Part shown: in pieces, positions 56,040 to 64,000 of the stretch
How positions within the stretch are numbered: position 1 is the stretch's first letter
How the letters are laid out: each line of letters starts with the position of its first letter
Origin: Vibrio renipiscarius
GTDB lineage: Bacteria; Pseudomonadota; Gammaproteobacteria; Enterobacterales; Vibrionaceae
Reading direction: 5' to 3'
Assembly: GCF_000827885.1 (NCBI RefSeq)
Contig: NZ_JTKH01000006.1
Span: forward strand, 558,001 to 622,000
Length of the DNA: 64,000 nucleotides
The notes under the pieces: model-generated
What the model was told of the DNA's origin: nothing
Databases searched by the model: none
Seen by the model: the letters and a program-made list of their open reading frames with translations, nothing else
Program-made: the position numbers and the translations under genes

Positions 56040-56143
56040 TATGAGGCTAGTTATATAAAACTTAGCTGTATGAAACTTGGCTATGTAAGACTTAGCGATA
56101 CGAGGCTTAGATTGATGAGGTTTGGTTTTGTTAGACCTCGTTC
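56040..56143. repeat. Degenerate 15-bp tandem repeat, about seven units
   Basis: Units TATGAGGCTAGTTA, TATAAAACTTAGCTG, TATGAAACTTGGCTA, TGTAAGACTTAGCGA, TACGAGGCTTAGATT, GATGAGGTTTGGTTT and TGTTAGACCTCGTTC follow each other with 15-base spacing. The common pattern is TATGARRCTTAGnnn. The array ends at the stop codon of the thiamine-binding-family gene. Period 15 is a multiple of three, so it could be a remnant of coding sequence. Confidence 0.7.
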
Positions 56144-56493
56144 TATTCGCTCTCGTTTTTGACGAACATGTGGTTAGCTTTCGTTACACCGCGATCATAA
56201 GTGCAAAAAGTGTCAGTCGCCGCTTCCGTTTTACTGTGAATTTTGATGTTCGTTATTACTTCCACTGCACCGGCGTCATAGCAAGCTTGTTGAGCGCCTT
56301 TTACTATGTCTAATAAGTGGTTGAGTTCGCCTTTCATTGTCGTTTCCATTGCACTCACTTGAAATGCTACGCCGGAAGCTTTAACGACCTCAATCGCTTT
56401 GTCTACCACTTCGAAATTGTTGCCTTCTTTCACTCGTGGTATTACTTGAAACGCAAGCATGACTTCATCAAGTCGTGGTTTTTGAGCTGACAT
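56143..56493 (-). CDS. Thiamine-binding / MTH1187 (DUF77) family protein
   Basis: 116-residue protein of the YqgV/MTH1187 family, small ferredoxin-like proteins some of which bind thiamine. Typical segments are AFQVIPRVKEGN, VDKAIEVVKASGVAFQVSAMETTMKGE and VITNIKIHSK. No TPP riboswitch was recognised upstream and no thiamine genes are near, so binding is unproven. Single gene, with the 15-bp repeat array directly past its stop. Confidence 0.83.
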   Translation of the reverse strand: MSAQKPRLDEVMLAFQVIPRVKEGNNFEVVDKAIEVVKASGVAFQVSAMETTMKGELNHLLDIVKGAQQACYDAGAVEVITNIKIHSKTEAATDTFCTYDRGVTKANHMFVKNESE

Positions 56494-56656
56494 TAATAAT
56501 TTCTCATTAGTTTATATCGGTATAGAGTGGCGTATATTAGCATGGTTTTTTTGCTTCGGAACCAAGCAGAGAGTGCTAACTCAGAAAGGGGTAGACTGAA
56601 AGTCGCAAGTTATCATCCATACTTGTGATTTAGGTGCTGGTGAAAATACGGCAATA

Positions 56657-56682
56657 AAAAAAGCAGCTAAAAGCTGCTTTTT
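56657..56682 (-). terminator. Terminator of the DEAD-box helicase gene
   Basis: AGCAGCT-AAA-AGCTGCT at 56662-56678 with A-run before and T-run after, for the minus-strand helicase gene. Confidence 0.88.
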
Positions 56683-56720
56683 CGTGTTATCTAACCGAGG
56701 GACGATTTAGACAGTGATCA

Positions 56721-58007
56721 TCAGTTATTCTTTAACCAAATATCACCTTGAGCCGCTTGGTTCTTTTTACGTTTCTTTTTACCCGTACCCGCTGGTTTTG
56801 CCATTGGCTTATTCGCTTCAAGCATCGCCGCAGTGATAGTTTCATCGACTTCAAAGCCTGGAACTTGTTCACGCTCAAGGCGGATCTTGTTCTTTTTCTC
56901 GATCACTTTGAAGTGATGGTAATCTTCGTAATCGATCAAAGATAGCGCTAAGCCGACTTCACCCGCACGGCCACTACGGCCAATACGGTGCATGTAGTCT
57001 GATGGGCTACGTGGTAAGTCGTAGTTAATAACAACTGGCAGCTTTTCAACATCAAGGCCACGAGCGGCAATATCGGTGGCGATCAACACATCCAGTTGGC
57101 CCGCTTTAAAATCTTCCAGTACGCGCGTACGTGCACCTTGGCTTTGGTCGCCATGGAATACTTCAACTGAAATACCGCGTTTGTAAAGTTTATCCGCTAA
57201 GTGCTCACAGCCGTTTTTCGCGTTGACGAAAATCAATGCTTGGCGCCAATCATTTTCTTTAATGAGATGGGCCAGCAGTGCTGTTTTCTTGCCTTTATCT
57301 ACCGTGAAAACACGTTGTACAAGTGTGCTTGCTTCACTGCTCTGCAGTTGTACTTCCAGCGGGTCATTGAGCAGTTCTTGTGTTAGAGCCTGCACTTCTT
57401 CCGGGAACGTTGCAGAAAACAGTAAGGTTTGCTTTTGTTTTGGTAATAGAGCGAGCAGTTCAGACAACTCTTCGGTAAAACCAAGGCTAAGCATACGGTC
57501 AGCTTCATCCAACACGAGGGTTTTGACTCGATCAAGTTTTACCGCATTGCTTGAAATGAGATCAAGCAAACGACCAGGTGTCGCAACCAAAATATCCGCA
57601 CCACCACGCAGCGCCAACATTTGGCTATTTACCGATACGCCACCAAACACACACACGGTTTTCATTGCGCCATTGAAGTGGGTGGCATAGGACTTGATGT
57701 TGTCCGCCACTTGCTTGGCGAGTTCACGTGTTGGAACTAAAACCAGCCCGGTTACCGAGTTATTTTTACGGTAAAGGCTTGGGTGCTGATTAATGAAAAT
57801 GTTCTGCAACATCGGCAGCGCAAAAGCGGCTGTTTTACCTGAACCAGTATTGGCGCCAGCAATCAAATCACGGCCTGCCAAAACACTTGGGATCACTTGT
57901 GCTTGAATTGGGGTAGGTTGTTGATATTCAAGCTCAGTTAATCGTGCTAACAAAGGTTGAATCAGATTAAGTTCAGCAAAGTTGGCTGGTGTTGTAGCAG
58001 TAGTCAT
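56721..58007 (-). CDS. DEAD-box RNA helicase, RhlE-like
   Basis: 428-residue RNA helicase. Q motif TPIQAQVIP, Walker A AGANTGSGKTAAF, LVPTRELAKQV, VLDEADRMLSLGF (motif II DEAD), LLFSATF (SAT), TDIAARGLDVEKLP and HRIGRSGRAGE are all present. A basic C-terminal tail (KKKRKKNQ) likely binds RNA. It belongs to the RhlE/SrmB-like group acting in ribosome assembly or mRNA turnover; the exact orthologue is not assured. Confidence 0.9.
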   Translation of the reverse strand: MTTATTPANFAELNLIQPLLARLTELEYQQPTPIQAQVIPSVLAGRDLIAGANTGSGKTAAFALPMLQNIFINQHPSLYRKNNSVTGLVLVPTRELAKQVADNIKSYATHFNGAMKTVCVFGGVSVNSQMLALRGGADILVATPGRLLDLISSNAVKLDRVKTLVLDEADRMLSLGFTEELSELLALLPKQKQTLLFSATFPEEVQALTQELLNDPLEVQLQSSEASTLVQRVFTVDKGKKTALLAHLIKENDWRQALIFVNAKNGCEHLADKLYKRGISVEVFHGDQSQGARTRVLEDFKAGQLDVLIATDIAARGLDVEKLPVVINYDLPRSPSDYMHRIGRSGRAGEVGLALSLIDYEDYHHFKVIEKKNKIRLEREQVPGFEVDETITAAMLEANKPMAKPAGTGKKKRKKNQAAQGDIWLKNN

Positions 58008-58224
58008 TAATAGAAAAGGCTCAAAGCAAAGATAATGGCGCGCATTCTAGCGTATTTGTGTGCGTTTAAGTAGTCCAATGATAATCGTCCCGGTTTTCGT
58101 GCAACAACGCCATGCGTATTCGAGGTTGTGTGAAATTTACGCACCTTTACGATTGTACGGATAGTGTTCAATGTGATGTTGATGGATAATGTCTGATAAA
58201 CCACAGTATAAATATGGATATAAG

Positions 58225-58770
58225 ATGCTCAATAAAAACACAGTAAACCCTCACGCTCTCAGTTGGCAAACGATCGCCTTTCATTGGCTGACGGCCCTGA
58301 TGTTCATCGCTATTTTTTCGGTCGGCTGGTATATGGTTGATTTACCCCGAGGCCCTGAGAAAGGGGAGTTAATTGGTTTACACAAATCTTTTGGCGCGAT
58401 ATTGCTGGTTGTCGCGATGAGTCGCATTACTTGGCGCCTGAAAGAGGGGGCAATTCCGCCAGCGGCTGTGGTTGCGCCATGGCAAAACATACTGGCGAAG
58501 GCGATACATGGTTTGTTAATGCTTGCCACGTTGATGATGCCGATATCTGGCATTGCCATGAGTGTGGGTGGCGGGCGTGGTGCTGATGTGTTTGGTTGGT
58601 ACTTTGTCGCTGAGGGCGACAAGATTCAATGGCTACAAGAGCTGGGTGGGGGCATTCATGGCTGGTCAGTCAATATCATTATTGCCGTCGTTGTACTGCA
58701 CGTCGCTGGCGCGTTAAAGCACCACTGGCTTGATAAGGATAATACGTTGTCGCGCATGTTGGGGCGTTAA
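58225..58770 (+). CDS. Cytochrome b561 family protein
   Basis: Inner-membrane di-heme b-type cytochrome, 181 residues, four membrane segments. Candidate heme ligands: His in FHWLTALMF, GLHKSFG, AIHGLLML and VLHVAGALKHHW. It takes electrons from quinol in related E. coli proteins (CybB/YodB type). The frame begins at 58189; the ATG at 58225, with GGATATAAG upstream, fits the family N-terminus better. Confidence 0.87.
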   Translation: MLNKNTVNPHALSWQTIAFHWLTALMFIAIFSVGWYMVDLPRGPEKGELIGLHKSFGAILLVVAMSRITWRLKEGAIPPAAVVAPWQNILAKAIHGLLMLATLMMPISGIAMSVGGGRGADVFGWYFVAEGDKIQWLQELGGGIHGWSVNIIIAVVVLHVAGALKHHWLDKDNTLSRMLGR

Positions 58771-58866
58771 TCACGCAGATTGTTCTACCCTGATTCTTTT
58801 CTCGGTAGAACTGGGCTTTGTCGGTCAGGCATTAGATAATGCCTGAAGATAACGATGGGGACGACA

Positions 58867-59352
58867 ATGCAAGAGATCTATTTTGCCGGTGGCTGTTTGT
58901 GGGGAGTGCAAGAATTCATGCGGCATTTACCGGGTGTGGTAAGCACTGAAGCTGGGCGAGTCAATGGACGTAGCAATACGACCACTTCTCCCTACGATGG
59001 TTACGCTGAATGCGTACGAACCCAATTTGATCCTTTAAAGGTGTCGGTCGATCAACTCATGGATTTCTTTTTTGAAATCATCGATCCGTACAGTCTTAAT
59101 CGGCAAGGTGAGGATGTGGGTGAGAAATATCGCACGGGCGTCTATAGCGTCGATGACGATCATCTTAATCAAGTCAAAGCCTATATCGCAAAGCGTGCTG
59201 ACGCAGCTAACATCGTGGTCGAAGTGCTTCCGATGAACAATTACGTTAAGAGTGACGCAGAGCATCAAGATAGGTTGACTCATTACCCTGACGATTATTG
59301 CCATATTCCGTTCGATTTACTGCATAAATATAAATCGGCGACATCAAAATAA
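58867..59352 (+). CDS. msrA: Peptide methionine sulfoxide reductase MsrA
   Basis: 161 residues. Active-site Cys10 in FAGGCLWGVQE (usually GGCFWG), substrate-binding YDGYAECVRTQFDP and the EIIDPYSLNRQGEDVGEKYRTGVY region are characteristic. It repairs S-sulfoxide methionine. The C-terminal recycling cysteines of long MsrA forms are not seen, so it may use another resolving Cys. ATG 58867 has GGGG six bases upstream; 58855 lacks a ribosome site. Confidence 0.9.
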   Translation: MQEIYFAGGCLWGVQEFMRHLPGVVSTEAGRVNGRSNTTTSPYDGYAECVRTQFDPLKVSVDQLMDFFFEIIDPYSLNRQGEDVGEKYRTGVYSVDDDHLNQVKAYIAKRADAANIVVEVLPMNNYVKSDAEHQDRLTHYPDDYCHIPFDLLHKYKSATSK

Positions 59353-59385
59353 TTAAATGGCGGCATTGCCTTTTAGTTCGAGACG

Positions 59386-59413
59386 AATAAGGCCTGAGTA
59401 TTCAGGCCTTATT
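59386..59413. terminator. Bidirectional terminator between msrA and doeD
   Basis: AATAAGGCCTGA (59386-59397) and TCAGGCCTTATT (59402-59413) form a perfect 12-bp hairpin with GTAT loop between convergent genes. Confidence 0.85.
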
Positions 59414-59471
59414 GAATGCTGTTATGCCTTCGTCTTGAGGTGTATTTACGGCATGACTTATTACCGTGCTT

Positions 59472-60887
59472 TTACTCTAAGCGGATGACCTGCCATTGTT
59501 TACTCGTAACCAAATGATCGGTGACTTTGTTGATGGCTTGGTGGGCTTTATCAACAATCATGTCGATGTCATCTCTGGTGGCGATGAGCGGAGGGGCAAA
59601 GCCTAAAATATCCCCATGGGGCATTGCTCGGGCGATAAGGCCGACTTCGCCACACGCCGCTGCTATCATTGGGCCGACTTTCATATTCGGATCAAACGCC
59701 ATTCTGCGCTCTCTTTGTGAAGAAAACTCCAAGGCATGCAGCATGCCCACGCCGCGCGAGTCGCCAATGATGGGATGTTCAGCAAAGGTTTCAGCCATAC
59801 GTTGCTGTAAATACGCGCCATTATCCGCCGCTTTTTGAATAAGGTTCTCGCGTTCAATAATATCCAGATTACAGTTGGCTGCTGCCGCGCCTAATGGATG
59901 GCCTGAATAGGTATAGCCATGACCAAACGCGCCCCACGTATCGGTGCCATGCTCCAATGTTTGCCACACTTTATCGCCCACGATGACGCCAGAAAGAGGC
60001 TGATAAGCGGAGGTAAGCCCTTTAGCAATCGTGATGAGATCGGGGCGCATTTCGTAATGGATTGAACCAAAAGCGGAACCAATTCGGCCAAAGCCGCACA
60101 CCACTTCATCGGCAATCAGTAAAATGTCGTATTTATCGAGTACTTGGCGAATCGCTGACCAATAGCCTTCCGGTGGTGGGACAATACCGCCTGTGCCCAG
60201 CACGGGCTCGGCAATCATGGCCGCAACGGTATCGGGCCCTTCTTCCAGAATCATCGCTTCTAACTGATAAGCGCAATAAGCCGAGAACTCTTGCTCAGTC
60301 ATGGCGTCATCACTGCGATGATAATAGTACGGTGAAAGGGTATGTTTAATGCGCTCAAGAGGGAGATCAAAATGTGCATGAAAGAGCGGTAGACCTGTCA
60401 TTGAGCCAGAGGCGATGCTTGAACCGTGGTAGCCTCGCTCACGAGAGATGATCTTTTTCTTCTCTGGACGCCCCAGCACATTGTTGTAATACCACACGAG
60501 TTTCAATTGGGTTTCATTAGCATCGCTGCCAGACATGCCATAGTAGACCTTACTCATCCCTGATGGAGCCATCTTGATAATGCGTTCAGATAGCTGAACC
60601 AACGCTTCGTTAGTGTGGCCGACATAGGTGTGGTAATAGGCCAGCTTTTTCGCTTGTTCGTAAATGGCTTCGGCCATTTCTTCGCGGCCATAACCGATGT
60701 TGACGCAATATAACCCCGCAAATCCATCGATGAGTTCGTTACCACATGAATCTTGAATGCGAATGCCACTGGCGCCCGTAATAATGCGCCCCGGCACCTC
60801 ACCGTGGGCATATTGTTTGAGATGTGTAGAGGCATGAAAAACATGCTGGCGATCGCTATCGAGCAATTGTTGAGTTTTATTATCCAT
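59472..60887 (-). CDS. doeD: Class III aminotransferase, probable diaminobutyrate transaminase DoeD
   Basis: 471-residue PLP enzyme. PLP-site motifs: YYGMSGSDANE, DEVVCGFGRIGSAFG and the lysine in TIAKGLTSAYQPLSG. Family alone allows several omega-aminotransferase roles. The neighbourhood (DoeA-like hydrolase, Lrp regulator, semialdehyde dehydrogenase) argues for DoeD, which converts 2,4-diaminobutyrate to aspartate semialdehyde in ectoine breakdown. AGGAGC precedes the ATG. Confidence 0.78.
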   Translation of the reverse strand: MDNKTQQLLDSDRQHVFHASTHLKQYAHGEVPGRIITGASGIRIQDSCGNELIDGFAGLYCVNIGYGREEMAEAIYEQAKKLAYYHTYVGHTNEALVQLSERIIKMAPSGMSKVYYGMSGSDANETQLKLVWYYNNVLGRPEKKKIISRERGYHGSSIASGSMTGLPLFHAHFDLPLERIKHTLSPYYYHRSDDAMTEQEFSAYCAYQLEAMILEEGPDTVAAMIAEPVLGTGGIVPPPEGYWSAIRQVLDKYDILLIADEVVCGFGRIGSAFGSIHYEMRPDLITIAKGLTSAYQPLSGVIVGDKVWQTLEHGTDTWGAFGHGYTYSGHPLGAAAANCNLDIIERENLIQKAADNGAYLQQRMAETFAEHPIIGDSRGVGMLHALEFSSQRERRMAFDPNMKVGPMIAAACGEVGLIARAMPHGDILGFAPPLIATRDDIDMIVDKAHQAINKVTDHLVTSKQWQVIRLE

Positions 60888-60992
60888 CTTAAAACGCTCC
60901 TCGTTCTCGTGCTGCCTAAGTGTTCGTTGAATCTAAAGGGCAGGGTGGACAGTGTTGTGTTGAATGTTGCGATTCAATTTTGGGTTATGTTG

Positions 60993-62525
60993 TTAACTGC
61001 CGCTTGCAGTGGGCAGCGCACCTAAGCAGCAATATTTGATTTCACTGAACTCATCGAAACCATGCTGACTGCCTTCTCGGCCAAGGCCTGATTGCTTCAT
61101 GCCGCCAAACGGAATGGGATGACCGGTCATTTTGACGGAATTAACACTGATCATGCCGAACTCTAAACCGCGCATGCAGCGCCATATATCATGAATATCG
61201 TGACCATAAATGTAGGCGGCGAGGCCGTATTCGGTGTCGTTACCCATCTCAATCACTTGTTCAATATCGCGATAGGGTAAGACGGCGGCGATGGGGCAAA
61301 AATTCTCTTCACGGTAAACTGCCATCTCGGATGTGACATCCGCCAGCAGGGTCGGCGGAAAAAAATTGCGCCTTATTGGCGAGTTGTTTTTGGGCAAGCT
61401 ACTTTGTGCCACGATGCGTGCGCCTTTTGACAAGGCGTCATTGAGTAATTGCGTGGCTTTCTCGGCGGCTTTGCGGTTAATCAATGGCCCAATGGTTACC
61501 GCCGGATCTAAGCCATTTCCGACCATTTGCTGTTCGACATGGTGAGCAAAATGCGCGAGGAAAGGTTCATAGTGCGTCTCATGAACGAATATGCGGTTAG
61601 CGGCGAGGCAGTCTTGCCCTGATGTCTGAAATTTGGCCTCTGCCGCCGCGCGTGCCGCTTGTGCAATATCCATATCCGGGAGCACGATAAAGGGGGCATT
61701 GCCACCCAGTTCCATACTGCATTTTTTTACGGTATTGGCGGCATCACTCAACAAAAGTTTTCCGATGGGGGTAGAGCCAGTAAAAGAGAGCGCCTTCACT
61801 TTATCGGATTGGCAAATGACATGAGAAAACGTACTCGCTTTACCGGTGATGACGTTAAATACTCCAGTCGGCATTCCTGCGCGATCGGCCAGTTCTGCTA
61901 AGGCAAGTGCAGAAAAGGGGGTTTCACCCGCGGGTTTGATCAGCACTGGGCAGCCGATCGCCATGGCGGCAGCGGCTTTACGGGTGATCATCGCATTGGG
62001 AAAATTCCAGGGTGTAATCAATGCCGCCACGCCAATCGGCTCACGAATGGTTGATAGCTGTGCGTTAGGGATATGGCTCGGAATGGTTTCACCGTAGCTT
62101 CTTCGGGCCTCTTCGGCAAACCAGCGCACAAAAGACGCGCCATACTCTATTTCACCCAGCGCTTCTGCCAAGGTTTTACCTTGTTCGACGACCATCAAAT
62201 GAGCTAGGTCGTGTTTGGCATCGAGAATGAGTTGATGCCAGCGCATTAGGTATTCTGCGCGTTGATCGGCTTGTAGCTGTCGCCAAGGTTTGAAAGCCGC
62301 ATCAGCGTCGTTGACCGCTTGTTCCATTTGTTCACAAGTAAGTTGGGTTGAGTAACCAATAATCTCGTCGCTTGCGGGGTTATAGACGGGGTTAAATTGT
62401 TCACCACTGATCCATTTACCATTCACGTAGGCAAGGTTACGCACCAGACGAACATCGCTTAGGGCGGCCATCATTTCATGAGTCGCTTTGGTTTCTTCCG
62501 TCACAAATCGTCGAGCTGTGCTCAT
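60993..62525 (-). CDS. doeC: Aldehyde dehydrogenase, probable aspartate-semialdehyde dehydrogenase DoeC
   Basis: 510-residue NAD(P)-dependent dehydrogenase of the succinate-semialdehyde dehydrogenase (GabD) type. Catalytic Glu in MELGGNAPFIV and catalytic Cys in FQTSGQDCLAANRIF; Rossmann-site TPWNFPNAM. By sequence alone it would be called GabD. In this cluster it fits DoeC, oxidising aspartate semialdehyde to aspartate. The frame runs to 62615, but ATG 62525 has GGAGGA seven bases upstream. Confidence 0.82.
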   Translation of the reverse strand: MSTARRFVTEETKATHEMMAALSDVRLVRNLAYVNGKWISGEQFNPVYNPASDEIIGYSTQLTCEQMEQAVNDADAAFKPWRQLQADQRAEYLMRWHQLILDAKHDLAHLMVVEQGKTLAEALGEIEYGASFVRWFAEEARRSYGETIPSHIPNAQLSTIREPIGVAALITPWNFPNAMITRKAAAAMAIGCPVLIKPAGETPFSALALAELADRAGMPTGVFNVITGKASTFSHVICQSDKVKALSFTGSTPIGKLLLSDAANTVKKCSMELGGNAPFIVLPDMDIAQAARAAAEAKFQTSGQDCLAANRIFVHETHYEPFLAHFAHHVEQQMVGNGLDPAVTIGPLINRKAAEKATQLLNDALSKGARIVAQSSLPKNNSPIRRNFFPPTLLADVTSEMAVYREENFCPIAAVLPYRDIEQVIEMGNDTEYGLAAYIYGHDIHDIWRCMRGLEFGMISVNSVKMTGHPIPFGGMKQSGLGREGSQHGFDEFSEIKYCCLGALPTASGS

Positions 62526-62768
62526 GACAAATCCTCCAACTCGTTTATTTCTTAATATAGAAAACCGAATATAGAAAAATGAACACTGGCAATAATGTGA
62601 TCTGCCAGCTGGCAAGCTCGATGTTGTTGAGCCGCGCCAACCGTTTGTAAGAGGAGCTCTAAGGGGAGAGATTGCGTCAAACGGCGTTCATGTCTAAACC
62701 TTAGGTGAGGATTGACGTGTTTTTTTTCTGTTGTTGGCGCAAAACATAGTGAATTTTCTGAATGGCCG
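62526..62768. other. Gap with perfect palindrome upstream of doeC
   Basis: 243 bases between doeX and doeC, with no gene seen. TGCCAGCTGGCA at 62603-62614 is a perfect 12-bp palindrome 80 bases before the doeC start. It is a candidate operator, perhaps for the Lrp/AsnC regulator. Confidence 0.5.
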
Positions 62769-63269
62769 TTAATTGCGCATGCTGAGCTCAACCGCATCGA
62801 GTGTGATAGTGCTAGAGGTATCTTGGATGGGCTGCTTTACGATCTTGGTGACGATATAGGTGTAGTAACGCTCAATACCTAGGTTCGATTCCAGCCAGCG
62901 ATCAATGCAGCGCTGATACTGGTCGATGTCGGCGCATTTGAATTTCACCACATAATCAATGCCACCACCGGTGGCGTAACACTCAAGCACTTCCTCGGTT
63001 TTGGTTACTTGCTGTTCAAACAGTTTAAAGGCCTGTGCGTTATGCTGTTTCAAAGAGATCTCAACCAATACTGTGGTGTATTTGGTTTGATCAGACAGCG
63101 CAATTTTCGCGCCGTACCCTTCGATAATACCGGCTTGTTCTAGCTTTTTAACGCGCTCCCAGCAAGGGCTGACGGAAAGGTTGATTTGCTGTGCCAATTG
63201 CGACTTGGTAATACGACCATCACGTTGAAGAATATGCAGTATTTTTATGTCGTATTTATCTAAGCGCAT
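62769..63269 (-). CDS. doeX: Lrp/AsnC-family regulator, probable DoeX
   Basis: 166 residues: N-terminal winged helix-turn-helix (MRLDKYDIKILHILQRDGRI, helix SKSQLAQQINLSVSPCWERV-like pattern) and C-terminal RAM ligand-binding domain (VLVEISLKQHN, YATGGGIDYVVKF). It lies 11 bases after the DoeA-like gene, the position of DoeX, the Lrp/AsnC regulator of ectoine degradation. AGGGAGAACGCAT precedes the ATG. Confidence 0.85.
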   Translation of the reverse strand: MRLDKYDIKILHILQRDGRITKSQLAQQINLSVSPCWERVKKLEQAGIIEGYGAKIALSDQTKYTTVLVEISLKQHNAQAFKLFEQQVTKTEEVLECYATGGGIDYVVKFKCADIDQYQRCIDRWLESNLGIERYYTYIVTKIVKQPIQDTSSTITLDAVELSMRN

Positions 63270-63280
63270 ATGCGTTCTCC

Positions 63281-64000
63281 CTAGTGCTTAATAAACAGGT
63301 GGCGTGGGAAGTCACAGAGTGTTTTTGCCCCGTGCTTGGTGATCACGATGCTTTCGGTTGTTTCCAACCCCCAATCCTCAAACCATAACCCCGGCATGAG
63401 ATGGAACGTCATGCCTTCTTGCAAAATCGTATTATCACTATCACGCAGACTCATCGTTCGTTCGCCCCAGTCGGGCGGATAACTTAATCCGATGGGGTAG
63501 CCGCAACGAGCCCCTTGCCGAGAAAAATCCGCTTTATCGAGAATGCGATTGATCGTTAAGGCGACTTCGGCGCAGGTATTCCCCGGACGCGCAGCGGCTA
63601 TACCTGCTTCCAAGGCTTGGGTTAAGGCGAGGTCTGCTCGTTTGAATTTATCGCTTGGTTCGCCCAAAAAAATCGTGCGAGAGAGCGGGCAGTGGTAGCG
63701 CCGATGCGCTCCGGCGATTTCAAAAAAGGTGCCTTCCCCTTTGCGAAAGGGACGATCATCCCACGTTAAATGGGGGGCCGAGGCATCAGCGCCTGAAGGG
63801 AGTAACGGAACAATGGCCGTGTAATCACCAAAATGGTCTTCATGGCCGAGGATCGCTTGGCGGTTGAGTTCCGCGACTAAGTGATGTTTTGGCAAACCCG
63901 GTTCAATCATATCAAAAGCGACGCGATGCATGTTTTCGACAATGCGTGCGGCGCGGTACATGTAGTTGAGTTCGGTTTCTGATTTGACGGCGCGGCACCA
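63281..64000 (-). CDS. doeA: Ectoine hydrolase DoeA-like M24 protein (partial)
   Basis: The start lies beyond the right edge; 239 or so C-terminal residues are seen. It has the pita-bread M24 (creatinase/aminopeptidase P) fold, with YMYRAARIVENMHRVAF, SGADASAPHLTWDDRPF, and the late GMTFHLMPGLWF and ETTESIVI segments. Several metal ligands of true prolidases are replaced (FFEIAGAHRRYHCPLSRT in place of DxGxxxxGYxSDxTR), as in metal-free creatinase-like enzymes. DoeA opens the ectoine ring. Naming rests on fold plus neighbours. Confidence 0.8.
   Translation of the reverse strand, partial: WCRAVKSETELNYMYRAARIVENMHRVAFDMIEPGLPKHHLVAELNRQAILGHEDHFGDYTAIVPLLPSGADASAPHLTWDDRPFRKGEGTFFEIAGAHRRYHCPLSRTIFLGEPSDKFKRADLALTQALEAGIAAARPGNTCAEVALTINRILDKADFSRQGARCGYPIGLSYPPDWGERTMSLRDSDNTILQEGMTFHLMPGLWFEDWGLETTESIVITKHGAKTLCDFPRHLFIKH

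Noticed and set aside
56494..56640. TPP riboswitch before the thiamine-binding-family gene
   Set aside because: The conserved CUGAGA and ACCUGA elements were looked for and not found.
1..64000. CRISPR arrays, tRNA or rRNA genes, insertion sequences, phage genes
   Set aside because: Scanned by eye for regular direct repeats, cloverleaf-type ends, transposase or integrase motifs; none was recognised. A computed search could still find a weak tRNA or sRNA.

Overview
The window reads as a chromosomal segment of a Vibrio-type marine gammaproteobacterium. The reasons are the gene families present, a trp operon with a fused trpCF and a Trp-rich leader peptide, the trp / rnm-yciO-rluB neighbourhood shared with enterobacteria, MipA/OmpV and DUF2760-Hsp70 genes, and moderate GC. 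No rRNA, tRNA, CRISPR array, transposase or integrase was found. The genus is inferred; the species cannot be named from this sequence alone.

Layout. 386-3644 (+): a basic/polar amino-acid ABC importer (ATPase, binding protein, two permeases) with a hairpin between the binding protein and the permeases. 3715-10239 (-): a tightly packed seven-gene envelope operon. It holds an exported protein, a LolD-type ATPase, a FtsX/MacB-type permease, a LolA-like periplasmic protein, an outer-membrane beta-barrel, a LytS-type sensor kinase and a LytTR regulator. 10574-13585: hypothetical protein, small lipoprotein, 3-methyladenine glycosylase, DsbA and a His/Cys-rich exported protein. 13716-19170 (-): DUF2760 protein plus two divergent Hsp70-family proteins. 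19462-33118: CHASE-GGDEF protein, DEDDh exonuclease, TerB-like protein, PhoD-like phosphatase, MipA/OmpV porin-like protein, HrpA helicase, small outer-membrane protein and a hybrid sensor kinase. 33153-34415: dicarboxylate/amino-acid symporter.

34867-41825 (-) is the complete tryptophan operon trpL-E-G-D-CF-B-A, with a TrpR-type operator overlapping its promoter, a leader peptide carrying five Trp codons, and an attenuator. Divergent from it, 42067-44663 (+) carries rnm, yciO and rluB. 44808-51868 holds a methyltransferase, a TPR protein, an OGFr-family protein, an FAD-dependent oxidoreductase, 7Fe ferredoxin, a SpoU rRNA methylase and a DUF1704 (MATCAP-like) metallopeptidase candidate. 52110-55947 (+) is an accessory pocket of small, AT-richer single genes: membrane proteins, DUF1330, two GNATs and a HAD. 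56143-59352 holds a thiamine-binding family protein, an RhlE-type helicase, cytochrome b561 and MsrA.

59472-64000 (-) is most simply read as an ectoine-catabolism cluster: doeA (cut by the window end), the Lrp/AsnC regulator doeX, the dehydrogenase doeC and the aminotransferase doeD. It would turn the compatible solute ectoine into aspartate. The least-explained units are the sensor-coupled LolA/FtsX/beta-barrel operon (3715-10239) and the DUF2760 double-Hsp70 operon (13716-19170).
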